Source: Paracandidimonas soli (lineage in GTDB: Bacteria; Pseudomonadota; Gammaproteobacteria; Burkholderiales; Burkholderiaceae_B). Taken from it: 64,000 bases of DNA. Below are positions 38,878 to 50,666 of this stretch, piece after piece. The number at the start of each line of letters is the position of its first letter. Within the stretch, counting starts at the first letter, position 1. The notes beneath the pieces are model-generated. The model had not been told where the DNA came from, did not search any database, and worked only from the letters and a program-made list of their open reading frames with translations. A program made the translations under genes and the position numbers. Location of the stretch: assembly GCF_004342005.1 (NCBI RefSeq), contig NZ_SMBX01000003.1, positions 124,001 to 188,000 on the forward strand, in the 5' to 3' direction.

Positions 38878-39372
38878 ATGTTGCTCTCCGCACAAGCCTA
38901 TCAAAGAATCGACAGGGAACTCACAAAGTTCCCCGAAGACCAGAAACAGTCTGCCATCATGGCATCGCTGGCCATCGCGCAGGAAGAAAAGGGCTGGGTG
39001 TCCCCCGAAGTCATCGAGGATATCGCCAGCTACCTGAAGCAGCCCGCCATCGCCGTGCAGGAAGTCGCCACTTTCTACAACATGTTCGACACCGCGCCGG
39101 TCGGCCGCGTCAAGATCACCGTCTGCACGAACCTGCCCTGTGCCTTGCGCGACGGCGTCAAGACCGCCGAATACCTCAAGGAAAAGCTCGGCATCGGCTT
39201 CAACGAAACCACGCCCGACGGCCAGTTCACGCTCAAAGAGGGCGAGTGCATGGGCGCCTGCGGCGATGCGCCGGTCGTGCTGCTCAACAATCAACACATG
39301 TGCGTGCGCATGTCGTCGGAACGCATCGACGAAATGCTCAACGAACTGAAACAGCACGGAGAGTCGGCATGA
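38878..39372 (+). CDS. nuoE: NADH dehydrogenase I subunit E
   Basis: A 164-residue thioredoxin-fold subunit with a 2Fe-2S cluster (N1a). The ligands are the Cys pair in [12 protein letters not shown] and the pair in [14 protein letters not shown]. The start [15 protein letters not shown] at 38878 fits relatives; an alternative TTG at 38839 overlaps nuoD and adds 13 atypical residues. The stop overlaps the nuoF start (ATGA). Confidence 0.97.
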   Translation: MLLSAQAYQRIDRELTKFPEDQKQSAIMASLAIAQEEKGWVSPEVIEDIASYLKQPAIAVQEVATFYNMFDTAPVGRVKITVCTNLPCALRDGVKTAEYLKEKLGIGFNETTPDGQFTLKEGECMGACGDAPVVLLNNQHMCVRMSSERIDEMLNELKQHGESA

Positions 39373-40739
39373 GCAGCACATCCGAACTGCTGAAGAAACT
39401 TTCCCACGGCCTGACGAACGATCCCGGCAATGACCCCGAGCGTTCCATGGTGTTCCACGACCGCCACCTGCAGCCGCAGATCATGGCCGGCCTGAACGGC
39501 GACAACTGGGGCCTCGAGGACTACGTCAAGCGCGGCGGCTACGAAGCCCTGCGCAAGATCCTCACCACTGGCATGACGCCGGAAGACGTCATTGCCGAGG
39601 TCAAGGCGTCCAGCCTGCGCGGCCGCGGCGGCGCAGGCTTCCCCACCGGCCTGAAGTGGAGCTTCATGCCGCGCTCCTTCCCCGGCCAGAAGTACCTGGT
39701 GTGCAACTCCGATGAGGGCGAACCCGGCACGTTCAAGGATCGCGACATCCTGCGCTTCAACCCGCACATCGTCATCGAGGGCATGGCCATCGCCGCCTAT
39801 GCCATGGGCATCAGCGTGGGCTACAACTACATCCACGGTGAAATTTTCGAAATCTACCAACGCTTCGAAGAGGCGCTGGAGCAGGCACGCGCCGCGGGCT
39901 TCCTGGGCGACAAGATCCTGGGCTCCGATTTCAGCTTCCAGCTGCATGCCTTCCACGGCTACGGCGCCTATATCTGCGGCGAGGAAACCGCGCTGCTGGA
40001 GTCGCTCGAGGGCAAGAAGGGCCAGCCGCGCTTCAAGCCGCCGTTCCCGGCCAGCTTCGGCCTGTACGGCAAGCCCACCACCATCAACAACACCGAGACC
40101 TTTGCCGCGGTGCCCTGGATCATCCGCAACGGCGGCCAGGCCTACCTGGAAGTCGGCATTCCCAATGCCGGCGGCACCAAGCTGTTCTCGGTGTCGGGCG
40201 ACGTCGAGCGTCCCGGAAACTATGAAATTCCGCTGGGCACGCCGTTCTCCACTCTGCTGGAACTTGCCGGCGGCGTGCGCGGCGGCCGCAAGCTCAAGGC
40301 CGTGATCCCCGGCGGATCCAGCGCGCCCGTGCTGCCCGCCGACATCATGATGAACCTGACCATGGACTACGATTCCATCGCCAAGGCGGGCTCCATGCTG
40401 GGCTCGGGCGCTGTCATCGTCATGGACGAAACCCGCGACATGGTCAAATCGCTGGCGCGCCTGTCCTACTTCTACTTCGAGGAAAGCTGCGGCCAGTGCA
40501 CGCCTTGCCGCGAGGGCACGGGCTGGCTGTACCGCATCGTCCACCGCATCGAAAACGGCCAGGGCCGTCCGGAAGATCTGGAAACCCTGGATTCGGTCGC
40601 GCAAAACATCATGGGCCGCACCATTTGTGCGCTGGGCGACGCCGCCGCCATGCCGGTGCGCGGTTTCATCAAGCATTACCGCGACGAGTTCGCACACCAC
40701 ATCGAGCACAAGCGCGGCGTGGTGCCAAAATATCTGTAA
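39369..40739 (+). CDS. nuoF: NADH dehydrogenase I subunit F
   Basis: The 456-residue NADH-oxidising subunit binds FMN, NADH and 4Fe-4S cluster N3. [17 protein letters not shown] and the region around [15 protein letters not shown] form the FMN/NADH sites. The cluster ligands are in [15 protein letters not shown] with a later Cys in [14 protein letters not shown]. The ATG at 39369 overlaps the nuoE stop; an open frame from 39246 is an upstream shadow. Confidence 0.98.
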   Translation: MSSTSELLKKLSHGLTNDPGNDPERSMVFHDRHLQPQIMAGLNGDNWGLEDYVKRGGYEALRKILTTGMTPEDVIAEVKASSLRGRGGAGFPTGLKWSFMPRSFPGQKYLVCNSDEGEPGTFKDRDILRFNPHIVIEGMAIAAYAMGISVGYNYIHGEIFEIYQRFEEALEQARAAGFLGDKILGSDFSFQLHAFHGYGAYICGEETALLESLEGKKGQPRFKPPFPASFGLYGKPTTINNTETFAAVPWIIRNGGQAYLEVGIPNAGGTKLFSVSGDVERPGNYEIPLGTPFSTLLELAGGVRGGRKLKAVIPGGSSAPVLPADIMMNLTMDYDSIAKAGSMLGSGAVIVMDETRDMVKSLARLSYFYFEESCGQCTPCREGTGWLYRIVHRIENGQGRPEDLETLDSVAQNIMGRTICALGDAAAMPVRGFIKHYRDEFAHHIEHKRGVVPKYL

Positions 40740-40754
40740 GGTCAGGATACGCAA

Positions 40755-43082
40755 ATGGTTGAACTCACCATCGACGGTCTTACCGTAGAAGCTCCCGAAG
40801 GCAGCATGGTCATCCAGGCCGCGCACAAGCTGGGCGTCTACGTACCGCATTTCTGCTATCACAAGAAACTGTCCATCGCCGCCAACTGCCGCATGTGCCT
40901 GGTCGACGTCGAAAAGGCGCCCAAGGCCCTGCCGGCCTGCGCTACGCCTGTCACCAATGGCATGGTCGTGCACACGCGCTCCGAAAAAGCCGTGGCCGCG
41001 CAGAAAAGCGTCATGGAATTCCTGCTGATCAATCACCCGCTCGATTGTCCGGTCTGCGACCAGGGCGGCGAGTGCCAGCTGCAGGATCTGGCCGTGGGCT
41101 ACGGCGGCAGCGAATCCCGCTACCACGAGCCCAAGCGCGTGGTGCCCAGCAAGAACATCGGGCCGCTGGTCGGCGCCGAGGAAATGCAGCGCTGCATCCA
41201 CTGCACGCGCTGCGTGCGCTTCGGCCAGGAAATCGGCGGCATGATGGAAATGGGCATGCTGCATCGCGGCGAGCACTCCGAGATCACGACTTTCGTCGGC
41301 CGCGCCGTCGAGTCCGAGCTGTCGGGCAACATGATCGACATCTGTCCGGTGGGCGCGCTCACCTCCAAGCCGTTCCGCTTCTCGGCGCGAACCTGGGAAC
41401 TGGCGCGCCGCCGTTCCGTCAGCCCGCACGACAGCGTCGGCGCGAACCTGGTGGTGCAGACCAAGAGCGAACGCGTCATGCGCGTCGTTCCCTTCGAGAA
41501 CGAAGACGTCAACGAATGCTGGATCTCCGACCGCGACCGCTTCTCGTACACAGGCCTGTACTCGCCCGATCGCCTGACTCAGCCCATGATCAAGGGCGAA
41601 GACGGCACATGGCATGAAGTGGGCTGGAGCGATGCGTTGGAACTCATCGTGCGCGTCACCAACGAAATCCGCGAGCAGTTCGGCGCGGACCAGCTGGGCG
41701 CGATCGCCAGCCCGCTGGCCACGACGGAAGAGCTGGCGCTGCTGGGCCGCCTGATGCGCGCCCTGGGTTCCGAAAATGTCGATTTCCGTCTGCGCCAGAC
41801 CGACGATTCCCTCGGCCAAGCCCTGGAAGGCGCGCCCTGGCTGGGCATGCCCATTGCCGAACTGAACGAGCTCGATCGCGTCCTGGTGGTCGGCTCCTTC
41901 CTGCGCAAGGATCACCCCCTGTTCACGCAGCGCCTGCGCCAGGCCGCCAAGAAGGGCACGCAGATCACGCTCATCGACTCCGCCGCGGACGATCATCTGC
42001 TGCCGGTCGCCGAGCGCATCACCGTCGCGCCTTCGGCAATGGCGAACATCGTGGCCGAAGTGCTGGTCGCGCTGGTGCAGCGCAACGAGCAGGCGGTGCC
42101 TGATGCCCTGGCTTCGGTGCAGCCTTCCGATGCGGCCCGCCGCATCGCCGAAAGCCTGGGCTCCGGCGAGCGCGTGGCCGTGCTGCTGGGCAATACCGCG
42201 GTCTCCATCGGCAACGCCAGCCAACTGGCCGCCAACGCATCGGCGCTGGCGCAGGCCGCCGGCGGCAAGTTCGGTTTCCTGACGGCCGGCGGCAATACCG
42301 TCGGCGGCTACCTGGCCGGCGCCACGCCGGGCGAGGGCGGCCGCACCGCCGAGCAGATGCTGCGCGATCCGCTCAAGGCCTATTTCGTCCTGCACGCCGA
42401 GCCGCTGCTGGACAGCGACAATGGCGCCAGGGCCGTCGAAACCCTGAAGGCCGCCGGCCTGGCCGTCGCCCTGACATCCTACCGCTCCGCGGCACAGGAC
42501 TGGGCCGACGTCATGCTGCCGATCGCGCCGTTCACCGAGACATCCGGCACCTTCGTCAATGCCGAAGGCCGCGTGCAAAGCTTCAAGGGCACGGCCGCGC
42601 CGATGGGCGAAGCCCGTCCCGGCTGGAAGGTGCTGCGTGTGCTGGGCAATCTGTTCCAGCTGACCGGCTTCGACGAAGAAAGCTCCGAAACCGTGCGCGA
42701 CACCGTGCTGTCCGGCGATATCGCAGCGCGCCTGTCCAACGGCATCAAGGGCGCCGTCGGCCTGACACCCGTGCAGGAAGGCGTCGAGCGCGTGACGGAC
42801 GTTCCCATCTATCGTACCGACGCCATTGTGCGCCGCGCCGGCCCGTTGCAGGAAACCCCGGCCTCGCTGCCGCCGGTCGTGCGCGCTTCGTCGGCGCTGC
42901 TGGCGCAACTGGGCGTCCAGTCCGGCGACATGGTCCGCGTCCGCTCCGCGCAAGGCGCGGTCGAGCTGCCAGTGCAGCAGGACGATACCGTCGCCGCCGG
43001 CACGGCGCGTATTGCAGCCGGCTTTGCGCAAACCGCCCCGCTGGGGAGCGCATTTGGTCAACTTACGCTGGAGCGCATCTGA
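40755..43082 (+). CDS. nuoG: NADH dehydrogenase I subunit G
   Basis: A 775-residue subunit with three to four iron-sulfur clusters. The N-terminal ferredoxin domain has the N1b ligands in [20 protein letters not shown]. The His-Cys N5 motif region includes [18 protein letters not shown], and the N4 ligands lie in [10 protein letters not shown] with a later CPVGAL. The rest is a molybdopterin-oxidoreductase-like domain without the cofactor role. Its stop shares a base with the nuoH start (TGATG). Confidence 0.98.
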   Translation: MVELTIDGLTVEAPEGSMVIQAAHKLGVYVPHFCYHKKLSIAANCRMCLVDVEKAPKALPACATPVTNGMVVHTRSEKAVAAQKSVMEFLLINHPLDCPVCDQGGECQLQDLAVGYGGSESRYHEPKRVVPSKNIGPLVGAEEMQRCIHCTRCVRFGQEIGGMMEMGMLHRGEHSEITTFVGRAVESELSGNMIDICPVGALTSKPFRFSARTWELARRRSVSPHDSVGANLVVQTKSERVMRVVPFENEDVNECWISDRDRFSYTGLYSPDRLTQPMIKGEDGTWHEVGWSDALELIVRVTNEIREQFGADQLGAIASPLATTEELALLGRLMRALGSENVDFRLRQTDDSLGQALEGAPWLGMPIAELNELDRVLVVGSFLRKDHPLFTQRLRQAAKKGTQITLIDSAADDHLLPVAERITVAPSAMANIVAEVLVALVQRNEQAVPDALASVQPSDAARRIAESLGSGERVAVLLGNTAVSIGNASQLAANASALAQAAGGKFGFLTAGGNTVGGYLAGATPGEGGRTAEQMLRDPLKAYFVLHAEPLLDSDNGARAVETLKAAGLAVALTSYRSAAQDWADVMLPIAPFTETSGTFVNAEGRVQSFKGTAAPMGEARPGWKVLRVLGNLFQLTGFDEESSETVRDTVLSGDIAARLSNGIKGAVGLTPVQEGVERVTDVPIYRTDAIVRRAGPLQETPASLPPVVRASSALLAQLGVQSGDMVRVRSAQGAVELPVQQDDTVAAGTARIAAGFAQTAPLGSAFGQLTLERI

Positions 43083-44155
43083 TGGAATGGCTTGATGTAC
43101 TCGAAAACTTCGGCACGGGCCTGATCGGCCCTACGGCATGGATGGTGGTCTGGACGATCCTGAAGATCGTGGTCATCGCCGTGCCCATCATCCTGTGCGT
43201 GGCATACCTCACGTACTGGGAGCGCAAGCTGATCGGCGCCATGCACATCCGCCTCGGCCCGAACCGCGTGGGCTTCCGCGGCCTGCTGCAGCCGTTTGCC
43301 GACGTGTTCAAGCTGCTGACCAAGGAAATCATCGTCCCGTCCAAGGCCAACCGCGTCCTGTACGTACTGGCGCCGGTCGTTACGCTGATGCCCGCGCTGG
43401 CCGCATGGGCCGTCATCCCGTTCGGTCCGGAAATGGTGCTGGCCAATGTCAACGCCGGCCTGCTCTATATCATGGCGATCACGTCCATCGGCGTGTACGG
43501 CATCATCGTGGCGGGCTGGGCGTCCAACTCCAAGTACGCCTTCCTGGGCGCGCTGCGCGCCGCCGCGCAGATGGTGTCCTACGAACTGGCCATCGGTTTC
43601 GTGTTCGTGACTGTGCTGCTGGTATCCGGAACGCTGAACATCAGCGGCATCGTGCTGGGCCAGGCCAACGGCTGGTTCGCCGACAAGGGCATCAATTTCA
43701 TGTCCTGGAACTGGCTGCCGCTGCTGCCGCTGTTCGTTATCTACGTCATCTCCTCGGTGGCCGAAACCGCTCGCCACCCGTTCGACGTGGTCGAGGGCGA
43801 GTCGGAAATCGTGGCGGGGCACATGGTTGAGTATTCCGGCATGGGCTTCGCGCTGTTCTTCCTGGGCGAATACGCCAACATGATCCTGTTGTCGGCCATG
43901 GCGTCCATCATGTTCCTGGGCGGCTGGATGCCTCCCCTGGAAATCGCGCCCCTGACCTGGATCCCCGGCTGGCTGTGGCTCGGCATCAAGACCTTCGTTG
44001 TCGTGTCCATGTTCATCTGGTTCCGCGCCACGTTCCCGCGCTATCGCTACGACCAGATCATGCGTCTGGGCTGGAAGATTTTCATCCCCTTCACGGGTGT
44101 CTGGCTGTTGCTGGTGGCGATCTGGATCCAGACGCCCTGGAACATCTGGCAATAA
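43082..44155 (+). CDS. nuoH: NADH dehydrogenase I subunit H
   Basis: The 357-residue membrane subunit forms the entrance of the quinone chamber and the first part of the proton path. It has eight or more helices, the motif [20 protein letters not shown] near residues 44-63, and the acidic loop [20 protein letters not shown]. Its start overlaps nuoG by one base. Typical length and order. Confidence 0.98.
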   Translation: MEWLDVLENFGTGLIGPTAWMVVWTILKIVVIAVPIILCVAYLTYWERKLIGAMHIRLGPNRVGFRGLLQPFADVFKLLTKEIIVPSKANRVLYVLAPVVTLMPALAAWAVIPFGPEMVLANVNAGLLYIMAITSIGVYGIIVAGWASNSKYAFLGALRAAAQMVSYELAIGFVFVTVLLVSGTLNISGIVLGQANGWFADKGINFMSWNWLPLLPLFVIYVISSVAETARHPFDVVEGESEIVAGHMVEYSGMGFALFFLGEYANMILLSAMASIMFLGGWMPPLEIAPLTWIPGWLWLGIKTFVVVSMFIWFRATFPRYRYDQIMRLGWKIFIPFTGVWLLLVAIWIQTPWNIWQ

Positions 44156-44174
44156 GCTGAAAGAGGCAATCAAG

Positions 44175-44663
44175 ATGGAAGCAATCAAAGATTTCTTCGG
44201 CAGCTTCATGCTGACTGAAATGCTCAAGGGCATGAAACTGACGGGCAAGTACCTGTTCAAGCGCAAGATCACGCTGCGCTACCCGCAGGAAAAGACGCCG
44301 GCCTCGCCACGTTTCCGCGGCCTGCACGCCCTGCGCCGCTATCCCAACGGGGAAGAGCGCTGCATCGCCTGCAAGCTGTGCGAAGCCGTCTGTCCCGCCA
44401 TGGCGATCACGATCGAGTCCGAGCAGCGCGCAGACAACACGCGCCGCACCACGCGCTACGACATCGATCTGGCCAAGTGCATCTTCTGCGGCTTCTGCGA
44501 AGAAAGCTGCCCGGTGGACTCCATCGTGGAGACGCATCTGCACGAGTACCACGGCGAAAAGCGCGGCGACCTCTACTACACCAAGGACATGCTGCTTGCC
44601 ATCGGCGACCGCTACGAAAGCGAAATCGCCCGCCGCCGCGAAGCAGATGCGCCTTACCGCTGA
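44175..44663 (+). CDS. nuoI: NADH dehydrogenase I subunit I
   Basis: A 162-residue ferredoxin-like subunit with clusters N6a and N6b. Two CxxCxxCxxxCP motifs are visible: [12 protein letters not shown] and [12 protein letters not shown]. The ATG at 44175 ([13 protein letters not shown]) follows GAGGCAA in the short gap after nuoH; the open frame from 43998 is a shadow inside nuoH. It bridges the arms of complex I. Confidence 0.98.
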   Translation: MEAIKDFFGSFMLTEMLKGMKLTGKYLFKRKITLRYPQEKTPASPRFRGLHALRRYPNGEERCIACKLCEAVCPAMAITIESEQRADNTRRTTRYDIDLAKCIFCGFCEESCPVDSIVETHLHEYHGEKRGDLYYTKDMLLAIGDRYESEIARRREADAPYR

Positions 44664-44680
44664 ACCGGGGATAGACCAAC

Positions 44681-45322
44681 ATGATTTTCACTACCGTCCT
44701 GTTCTATCTGTTCGCGCTGATCCTCGTCGTGGCCGCGTTTCGCGTCATCACGGCGAGCAGCCCGGTCACAGGCGTGCTGCACCTGATCCTGGCGTTCTTC
44801 ACCGCTTCCATGCTGTGGATGCTGCTGGGCGCCGAATTCCTGGCGCTGCTGCTGGTCATGGTCTACGTGGGCGCCGTCATGGTGCTGTTCCTGTTCGTCG
44901 TGATGATGCTCGACATCCGCATGGAACAGCTGCGCTCGGGCCTCAAGACCTATCTGCCGCTCGGCCTGGGCGTGGGCCTGGTCATGGTGCTGGAGATGTC
45001 GTTCGTGCTGGGCCGCACCTGGTTCGGCGCAGGCCCCGCGGCCCCGGTCGCCGATGACTACAACAATGCCAAGGATATCGGCATCGCCATGTATTCCGAC
45101 TACATCCTGGCAGTGGAAGTCGGCGCGCTGATCCTGCTGGTGGGCATGGTGGCCGCCATCGCCCTGACCATGCGCAAGCGTTCCGACGTCAAGTACACCA
45201 ATCCGTCGCAACAGGTGCGCGTCCGCGCCCAGGACCGTGTGCGCCTAGTCAGCATGCCTTCGCAGAAGGAAGAGCCGGCAGCCCCCGCCGCCGACGCGGC
45301 AGCCCAAGGAGACGCCAAATGA
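44681..45322 (+). CDS. nuoJ: NADH dehydrogenase I subunit J
   Basis: A 213-residue membrane subunit with five helices. The conserved third helix region reads [21 protein letters not shown] polar C-terminal tail of about 45 residues ([19 protein letters not shown]) extends beyond the last helix, as in other Burkholderiales. The stop overlaps the nuoK start by four bases. Confidence 0.97.
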   Translation: MIFTTVLFYLFALILVVAAFRVITASSPVTGVLHLILAFFTASMLWMLLGAEFLALLLVMVYVGAVMVLFLFVVMMLDIRMEQLRSGLKTYLPLGLGVGLVMVLEMSFVLGRTWFGAGPAAPVADDYNNAKDIGIAMYSDYILAVEVGALILLVGMVAAIALTMRKRSDVKYTNPSQQVRVRAQDRVRLVSMPSQKEEPAAPAADAAAQGDAK

Positions 45323-45627
45323 CACTCACACTGGCCCATTACCTGATACTCGGCGCGATCCTGTTCGCCATCGGCGTGTTCGGCTTTTTCCTGAATCGCC
45401 GCAACCTGCTGGTTCTGCTGATGTCCGTCGAGCTGATCCTGCTGGCGGTCAACATGAACTTTGTCGCTTTCTCCACGTGGTTCGGCGATGTCGCCGGCCA
45501 GGTCTTCGTGTTTTTCATCCTGACGGTGGCCGCGGCCGAAGCGGCGATCGGTCTTGCGATTCTGGTGCTGCTGTTCCGCAATCTCAACACCATCAACGTC
45601 GAAAAACTTGACCACATGAAAGGCTGA
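45319..45627 (+). CDS. nuoK: NADH dehydrogenase I subunit K
   Basis: A 102-residue MrpC-like membrane subunit with three helices. The two buried Glu residues of the proton path are in [14 protein letters not shown] and [13 protein letters not shown]. It is translationally coupled to nuoJ and 14 bases before nuoL. Confidence 0.98.
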   Translation: MTLTLAHYLILGAILFAIGVFGFFLNRRNLLVLLMSVELILLAVNMNFVAFSTWFGDVAGQVFVFFILTVAAAEAAIGLAILVLLFRNLNTINVEKLDHMKG

Positions 45628-45641
45628 CGGGGCTGCACACA

Positions 45642-47666
45642 ATGAATTCAACCAGTCTTTACCTTCTGATCGCACTGGCGCCGCTGGCGGGTGCGATCCT
45701 GGCCGGCCTGTTCGGAACCGGCTTCCTGGGCCGCCAGGTCGGGCGCAGGGCATCGCACCTGATCACGATCGCCGGCGTTGCCGTTTCCTTCGTGGGCTCG
45801 GTCATCGTCCTGTTCCAGGTGCTCGACGGCCATACCTTCGACGGGGCGGTCTACACCTGGTCGTACATCGGCACCACGCCGCTGCAGATCGGCTTCCTGA
45901 TCGATTCGCTGTCGGCCATGATGATGGTCGTGGTCACCTCGGTGTCGCTGATGGTGCACATCTACACCATCGGCTACATGGCCGACGACCCCGGCTACCA
46001 GCGCTTCTTCGCGTACATCTCGCTGTTCACCTTCTCCATGCTGATGCTGGTCATGTCCAACAACATGCTGCAGCTGTTCTTCGGCTGGGAAGCGGTGGGC
46101 CTGGTGTCGTACCTGCTGATCGGCTTCTGGTACACGAAGCCCACGGCCATCTTCGCCAACATGAAGGCGTTCCTGATCAACCGCGTGGGCGATTTCGGCT
46201 TCGTGCTGGGCATCGGCCTGCTGTTCGCCTACACCGGCAGCATGCATTACGGCGAAGTCTTCGGCAAGGCCGAGGAACTGTCCACGATGAGCTTTCCCGG
46301 CACCGACTGGCAACTGCTGACGGTCGCCTGCATCTGCCTGTTCATCGGCGCGATGGGCAAGTCGGCGCAGGTTCCCCTGCACGCATGGCTGCCCGACTCC
46401 ATGGAAGGCCCCACGCCCATCTCGGCGCTGATCCACGCGGCCACCATGGTGACGGCGGGCATCTTCATGGTCGCCCGTTTCTCGCCGGTATTCGAATACT
46501 CCGATACGGCGCTGTCCTTCATCATCGTCATCGGCGCCATCGGCGCGCTGTTCCTGGGCCTGCTGGGCATCATCCAGAACGACGTCAAGCGCGTCGTGGC
46601 GTACTCCACGCTGTCGCAACTGGGCTACATGACGGTCGCGCTGGGCGCTTCGGCATACTCGGCCGCCGTGTTCCACCTGATGACGCACGCCTTCTTCAAG
46701 GCGCTGCTGTTCCTGGGCGCGGGCTCGGTCATTATCGGCATGCATCACGAGCAGGACATCCGCAAAATGGGCGGCCTGCGCAAGTACATGCCCATTACCT
46801 GGATCACGTTCCTGCTGGGCACGCTGGCGCTGGTCGGCACGCCGTTCTTCGCCGGTTTCTATTCCAAGGAAAACATCATCGAAGCGGCGCATGCGGCCAA
46901 CGTCTGGGGCGCGGGCTTCGCCTACTACGCCACGCTGATCGGCGTGTTCGTCACCTCTCTGTATTCGTTCCGCCTGTACTTTCTGGTCTTCCACGGCAAG
47001 GAGCGTTTCGATACGCACGGGCACGATGATCATCATCATGCCGCGCATGGCGACGACCATGGCGATCACGGCCACCATCACGGCGGCCCGCCCAAGGAAT
47101 CTCCCTGGGTCGTCACGCTGCCGCTGGTGCTGCTGGCCATTCCGTCCGTCATCGTGGGCGCGTGGTTCATCGATCCCATGCTGTTCGGCGATTTCTTCAA
47201 GGGCGTCATCACGGTGCAGGACAAGCATCCGGCCATGGCCGAGCTTGCACACCACTGGACCGACTGGGTGGCTTATGCCCTGCATGGCTTTGTCACGGTG
47301 CCGTTCTGGCTGGTCGTGGCCGGTTTCGTGGTGGCCTGGTACTTCTACCTGGTCAAGCCCTCGATTCCCGCGGCCATCCAGCGCAAGCTTCCGCTGGTCT
47401 ACAAGATCATGGAAAACAAGTACTACGCCGACTGGTTCAACGAGCAGGTCATTTCGCGCGGCGCCCGCTGCCTTGGCCACGGCCTGTGGCAGAAGGGTGA
47501 CCGCAGCCTGATCGACGGACTTGTCGTCAATGGCAGCGCCCGTGTGGTCGGCTGGTTCTCGGCGCTGAGCCGTCACCTGCAGTCCGGCTACATCTACCAC
47601 TACGCCTTTGCAATGATCATCGGCGTGATGGCGCTCCTTACCTTTTTCGTGCTGATGGTTTACTGA
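45642..47666 (+). CDS. nuoL: NADH dehydrogenase I subunit L
   Basis: The 674-residue antiporter-like distal pump of complex I. It has 15 or more helices and ends with the long lateral helix region. The conserved Glu lies in FFGWEAVGLVSYLLIGFW and Lys residues in GKSAQVPLHAWLPDSMEGP. A loop at about residues 459-480 has 11 His in 22 residues, with Asp between them; it could bind metal but similar loops are known in other beta-proteobacterial NuoL. The stop shares a base with the nuoM start. Confidence 0.98.
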   Translation: MNSTSLYLLIALAPLAGAILAGLFGTGFLGRQVGRRASHLITIAGVAVSFVGSVIVLFQVLDGHTFDGAVYTWSYIGTTPLQIGFLIDSLSAMMMVVVTSVSLMVHIYTIGYMADDPGYQRFFAYISLFTFSMLMLVMSNNMLQLFFGWEAVGLVSYLLIGFWYTKPTAIFANMKAFLINRVGDFGFVLGIGLLFAYTGSMHYGEVFGKAEELSTMSFPGTDWQLLTVACICLFIGAMGKSAQVPLHAWLPDSMEGPTPISALIHAATMVTAGIFMVARFSPVFEYSDTALSFIIVIGAIGALFLGLLGIIQNDVKRVVAYSTLSQLGYMTVALGASAYSAAVFHLMTHAFFKALLFLGAGSVIIGMHHEQDIRKMGGLRKYMPITWITFLLGTLALVGTPFFAGFYSKENIIEAAHAANVWGAGFAYYATLIGVFVTSLYSFRLYFLVFHGKERFDTHGHDDHHHAAHGDDHGDHGHHHGGPPKESPWVVTLPLVLLAIPSVIVGAWFIDPMLFGDFFKGVITVQDKHPAMAELAHHWTDWVAYALHGFVTVPFWLVVAGFVVAWYFYLVKPSIPAAIQRKLPLVYKIMENKYYADWFNEQVISRGARCLGHGLWQKGDRSLIDGLVVNGSARVVGWFSALSRHLQSGYIYHYAFAMIIGVMALLTFFVLMVY

Positions 47667-49165
47667 TGGCAAGCGATATGGCGTCTTCTACTTTTCCCTG
47701 GCTTACGCTGTCGATCTTCGTACCGATCGTCGCAGGCCTCATCGTTCTGGCCCTGGGCAGCGACGAACGCGCGGGCTTCACGCGCAAACTGTCGCTGTTC
47801 GGCGCAATCCTCGGCTTCCTGGTGACGATTCCCCTGTACACGGGGTTCGACTCCACGACGGCCGCCATGCAGTTCGTGGAAAAGGTTTCCTGGATCGAAA
47901 CCTTCGCCATCAACTACCATCTCGGCATCGACGGCATCTCGCTATGGTTCGTGCTGCTGACGGCCTTCATCACGGTCATCGTGGTGGTGGCGGGCTGGGA
48001 AGTCATTACGCAGCGCATCGCGCTGTACATGGGCTCCTTCCTGATCCTGTCCGGCCTGATGGTGGGCGTGTTCGCCGCCCTGGACGGCATGCTGTTCTAT
48101 GTCTTCTTCGAGGCCACGCTGATCCCGATGTATCTCATCATCGGCGCCTGGGGCGGCCCGAACCGCGTGTATGCCGCGTTCAAGTTCTTCCTGTACACAC
48201 TGATGGGTTCGCTGCTTACACTGGTGGCGTTCATCTACCTGTGGAATGCGGCCGGCGGCTCGTTCGACATCCTGGCATGGCACCAACTGCCCCTGGGCAA
48301 GACGCCGCAGATCCTGATCTTCCTGGCGCTGCTGGCCGCCTTCGCGGTCAAGGTGCCGATGTGGCCGGTGCACACCTGGCTGCCGGATGCGCACGTCGAG
48401 GCGCCCACCGGCGGTTCCGTGGTGCTGGCGGCCATCATGCTGAAGCTGGGCGCCTACGGCTTCCTGCGCTTCTCGCTGCCCATCGCGCCCGACGCCTCGC
48501 ATTCCCTGGCCGGCATGATGATCGCGCTGTCGCTGGTCGCGGTCATCTACATCGGCCTGGTTGCCATCGTGCAGGACGACATGAAGAAGCTGGTGGCCTA
48601 TTCGTCCGTGGCGCACATGGGCTTCGTCACCCTGGGCTTTTTCCTGTTCAACACCGCAGGCATGGAAGGCGCCATCGTGCAGATGGTGTCGCACGGTTTC
48701 GTGGCCGGCGCCATGTTCCTTTGTATCGGCGTGCTGTATGACCGCATGCATACGCGCCGCATCGCCGATTACGGCGGCGTGATCAATACCATGCCGCGCT
48801 TCGTCACGTTCTTCGTGCTGTTCTCCATGGCCAACAGCGGCCTGCCGGCGACCAGCGGTTTCGTCGGCGAGTTCAAGGTCATCATGGGAGCGGTCGAGTA
48901 CAACTTCTGGATCGGCCTGCTGACCGCCACGGCCCTGATCCTGGGGGCATCCTACTCGCTGTGGATGCTCAAGCGCGTCGCCTTCGGCGATGTCACCAAC
49001 GACAACGTCCGCGCCATGAAGGACGTCAATAGCCGCGAGTTCCTCATATTGGGGGTCATGGCTGTACTGGTGCTGTTCATGGGGATCTATCCCAAGCCCT
49101 TCACGGATGTCATGCACGTTTCGGTGCAGGCCCTGCTGCAACACGTGTCCATATCGAAACTGTAG
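47666..49165 (+). CDS. nuoM: NADH dehydrogenase I subunit M
   Basis: The 499-residue antiporter-like pump. It has 14 helices, the conserved Glu in FEATLIPMYLIIGAWGG and the pump-channel segment VKVPMWPVHTWLPDAHVEAP. ATGs at 47666 and 47678 are both possible; the first overlaps nuoL by one base. Position and length are typical. Confidence 0.97.
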   Translation: MASDMASSTFPWLTLSIFVPIVAGLIVLALGSDERAGFTRKLSLFGAILGFLVTIPLYTGFDSTTAAMQFVEKVSWIETFAINYHLGIDGISLWFVLLTAFITVIVVVAGWEVITQRIALYMGSFLILSGLMVGVFAALDGMLFYVFFEATLIPMYLIIGAWGGPNRVYAAFKFFLYTLMGSLLTLVAFIYLWNAAGGSFDILAWHQLPLGKTPQILIFLALLAAFAVKVPMWPVHTWLPDAHVEAPTGGSVVLAAIMLKLGAYGFLRFSLPIAPDASHSLAGMMIALSLVAVIYIGLVAIVQDDMKKLVAYSSVAHMGFVTLGFFLFNTAGMEGAIVQMVSHGFVAGAMFLCIGVLYDRMHTRRIADYGGVINTMPRFVTFFVLFSMANSGLPATSGFVGEFKVIMGAVEYNFWIGLLTATALILGASYSLWMLKRVAFGDVTNDNVRAMKDVNSREFLILGVMAVLVLFMGIYPKPFTDVMHVSVQALLQHVSISKL

Positions 49166-49177
49166 GCCTCGACGACT

Positions 49178-50662
49178 ATGCAAAACTCTTTCAACCTGGC
49201 ATTGCTCGCCCCTGAAATCATCCTGGCGGTCGTGGCGCTGGCCGTGCTTATCATCGATGCTTCCGGCAAGTCGGAAACCCGCCGCCTGACCTTCGGCCTC
49301 AGCATTGCGACCTTGCTGCTGCTGACGGCGGTATCCGCCGTGCAGTGGAGCAACGGTGCGCAAGGCGAGGCATTCAGCGGCCTGTTCGTGACCGATTCCC
49401 TGTCGCACTTCCTGAAGATCCTGTCCTACATCGCAGTGGCCGTCACGCTGATCTACGGCCGCAGCTACGTCGAGCAGCGCGACATGGTCGCGCGCGGCGG
49501 CGAGTACTACACACTGGCGCTGCTGGCGCTGCTGGGCCAGATGGTGATGATTTCCGCAGGCAATCTGATCACCATCTACCTGGGCCTGGAGCTGATGTCG
49601 CTGGCGCTGTATGCCATGGTCGCGCTGCGCCGCGACGACGTGCAGGCGACCGAAGCCGCCATGAAATACTTTGTGCTGGGTTCGCTGGCATCCGGCGTGC
49701 TGCTGTACGGCATGTCCATGATCTATGGCGCAACGGGCGACCTGTCGCTGGAAGGCATTTCGCTGGCCATTTCCACGGGCAACCTCGAGCGCCTGCCGCT
49801 GGTGTTCGGCGTCGTGTTCATCGTGTCCGGCCTGGCGTTCAAGCTGGCCGCCGCGCCGTTCCACATGTGGGCGCCCGACGTCTACCAGGGCGCGCCGACT
49901 GCGGTCACGCTGGTCGTGGGCGCCGCGCCCAAGATCGCCGCCTTCGCGATCGCACTGCGCCTGCTGGTCGACGGCCTGCATGGCCTGGCCATGGATTGGC
50001 AGCCCATGCTGCTGGTGCTGGCCGTGGCGTCGCTTGTCATCGGCAATCTGGCCGCCATCGCGCAAAGCAACTTCAAGCGCATGCTGGCGTACTCAACCAT
50101 CTCGCACATGGGCTTCGTGTTCCTGGGCATGATGGCGGGCGTGGTCGACGGCAGCACCGAAGGCGCTGGCACGGCCTATGGCGCATCGCTGTTCTACGTC
50201 ATCATCTATGTGCTGACCACGCTGTCCACCTTCGGCCTGATCCTGTTGCTCAGCCGCAAGGGCTTCGAATGCGAGAACCTGACTGACCTGAAGGGACTGA
50301 ACCGCCGCAATCCGGTGCTGGCCGGCATCCTGCTGCTGTCCATGTTCTCCCTGGCCGGCATTCCGCCGCTGGCTGGCTTCTATGCCAAGCTGGTGGTGCT
50401 GCAGGCGCTGATCAGCGCGGGCTATGTCTGGGTCGCCGTCGTGGCCGTGATCTTCTCGCTGATCGGCGCGTTCTATTACCTGCGCGTCGTCAAGATGGCG
50501 TATTTCGACGAGCCCGAAGGCGAAGCGATTCCCGGAGGCAGCGGCGCGCTGGCAAACGGCGTCATGTCGGTCAACGGCCTGTTGGTCATCGGCTTGGGCA
50601 TCCTGCCCGGCGGCCTGATGGCGCTGTGTATCAGCGTCATCGAGAACTCGCTGTCGTTCTAA
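49178..50662 (+). CDS. nuoN: NADH dehydrogenase I subunit N
   Basis: The 494-residue antiporter-like pump of complex I. The conserved Glu lies in [17 protein letters not shown] and Lys in [20 protein letters not shown]. Fourteen helices are predicted by inspection. It is the last nuo gene and is followed after four bases by a DUF2818 gene. Confidence 0.98.
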   Translation: MQNSFNLALLAPEIILAVVALAVLIIDASGKSETRRLTFGLSIATLLLLTAVSAVQWSNGAQGEAFSGLFVTDSLSHFLKILSYIAVAVTLIYGRSYVEQRDMVARGGEYYTLALLALLGQMVMISAGNLITIYLGLELMSLALYAMVALRRDDVQATEAAMKYFVLGSLASGVLLYGMSMIYGATGDLSLEGISLAISTGNLERLPLVFGVVFIVSGLAFKLAAAPFHMWAPDVYQGAPTAVTLVVGAAPKIAAFAIALRLLVDGLHGLAMDWQPMLLVLAVASLVIGNLAAIAQSNFKRMLAYSTISHMGFVFLGMMAGVVDGSTEGAGTAYGASLFYVIIYVLTTLSTFGLILLLSRKGFECENLTDLKGLNRRNPVLAGILLLSMFSLAGIPPLAGFYAKLVVLQALISAGYVWVAVVAVIFSLIGAFYYLRVVKMAYFDEPEGEAIPGGSGALANGVMSVNGLLVIGLGILPGGLMALCISVIENSLSF

Positions 50663-50666
50663 AGCC

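Noticed and set aside
39291-43061. A 1256-codon open frame on the minus strand across nuoE-nuoG
   Set aside because: It is exactly antisense to nuoE, nuoF and nuoG, has the His/Gln/Ala-rich composition of GC-rich shadow frames, and shows no motif.
45648-47672. A 674-codon minus-strand frame across nuoL
   Set aside because: Antisense shadow of nuoL with the same end points; His/Asp/Gln-rich with no recognisable domain.
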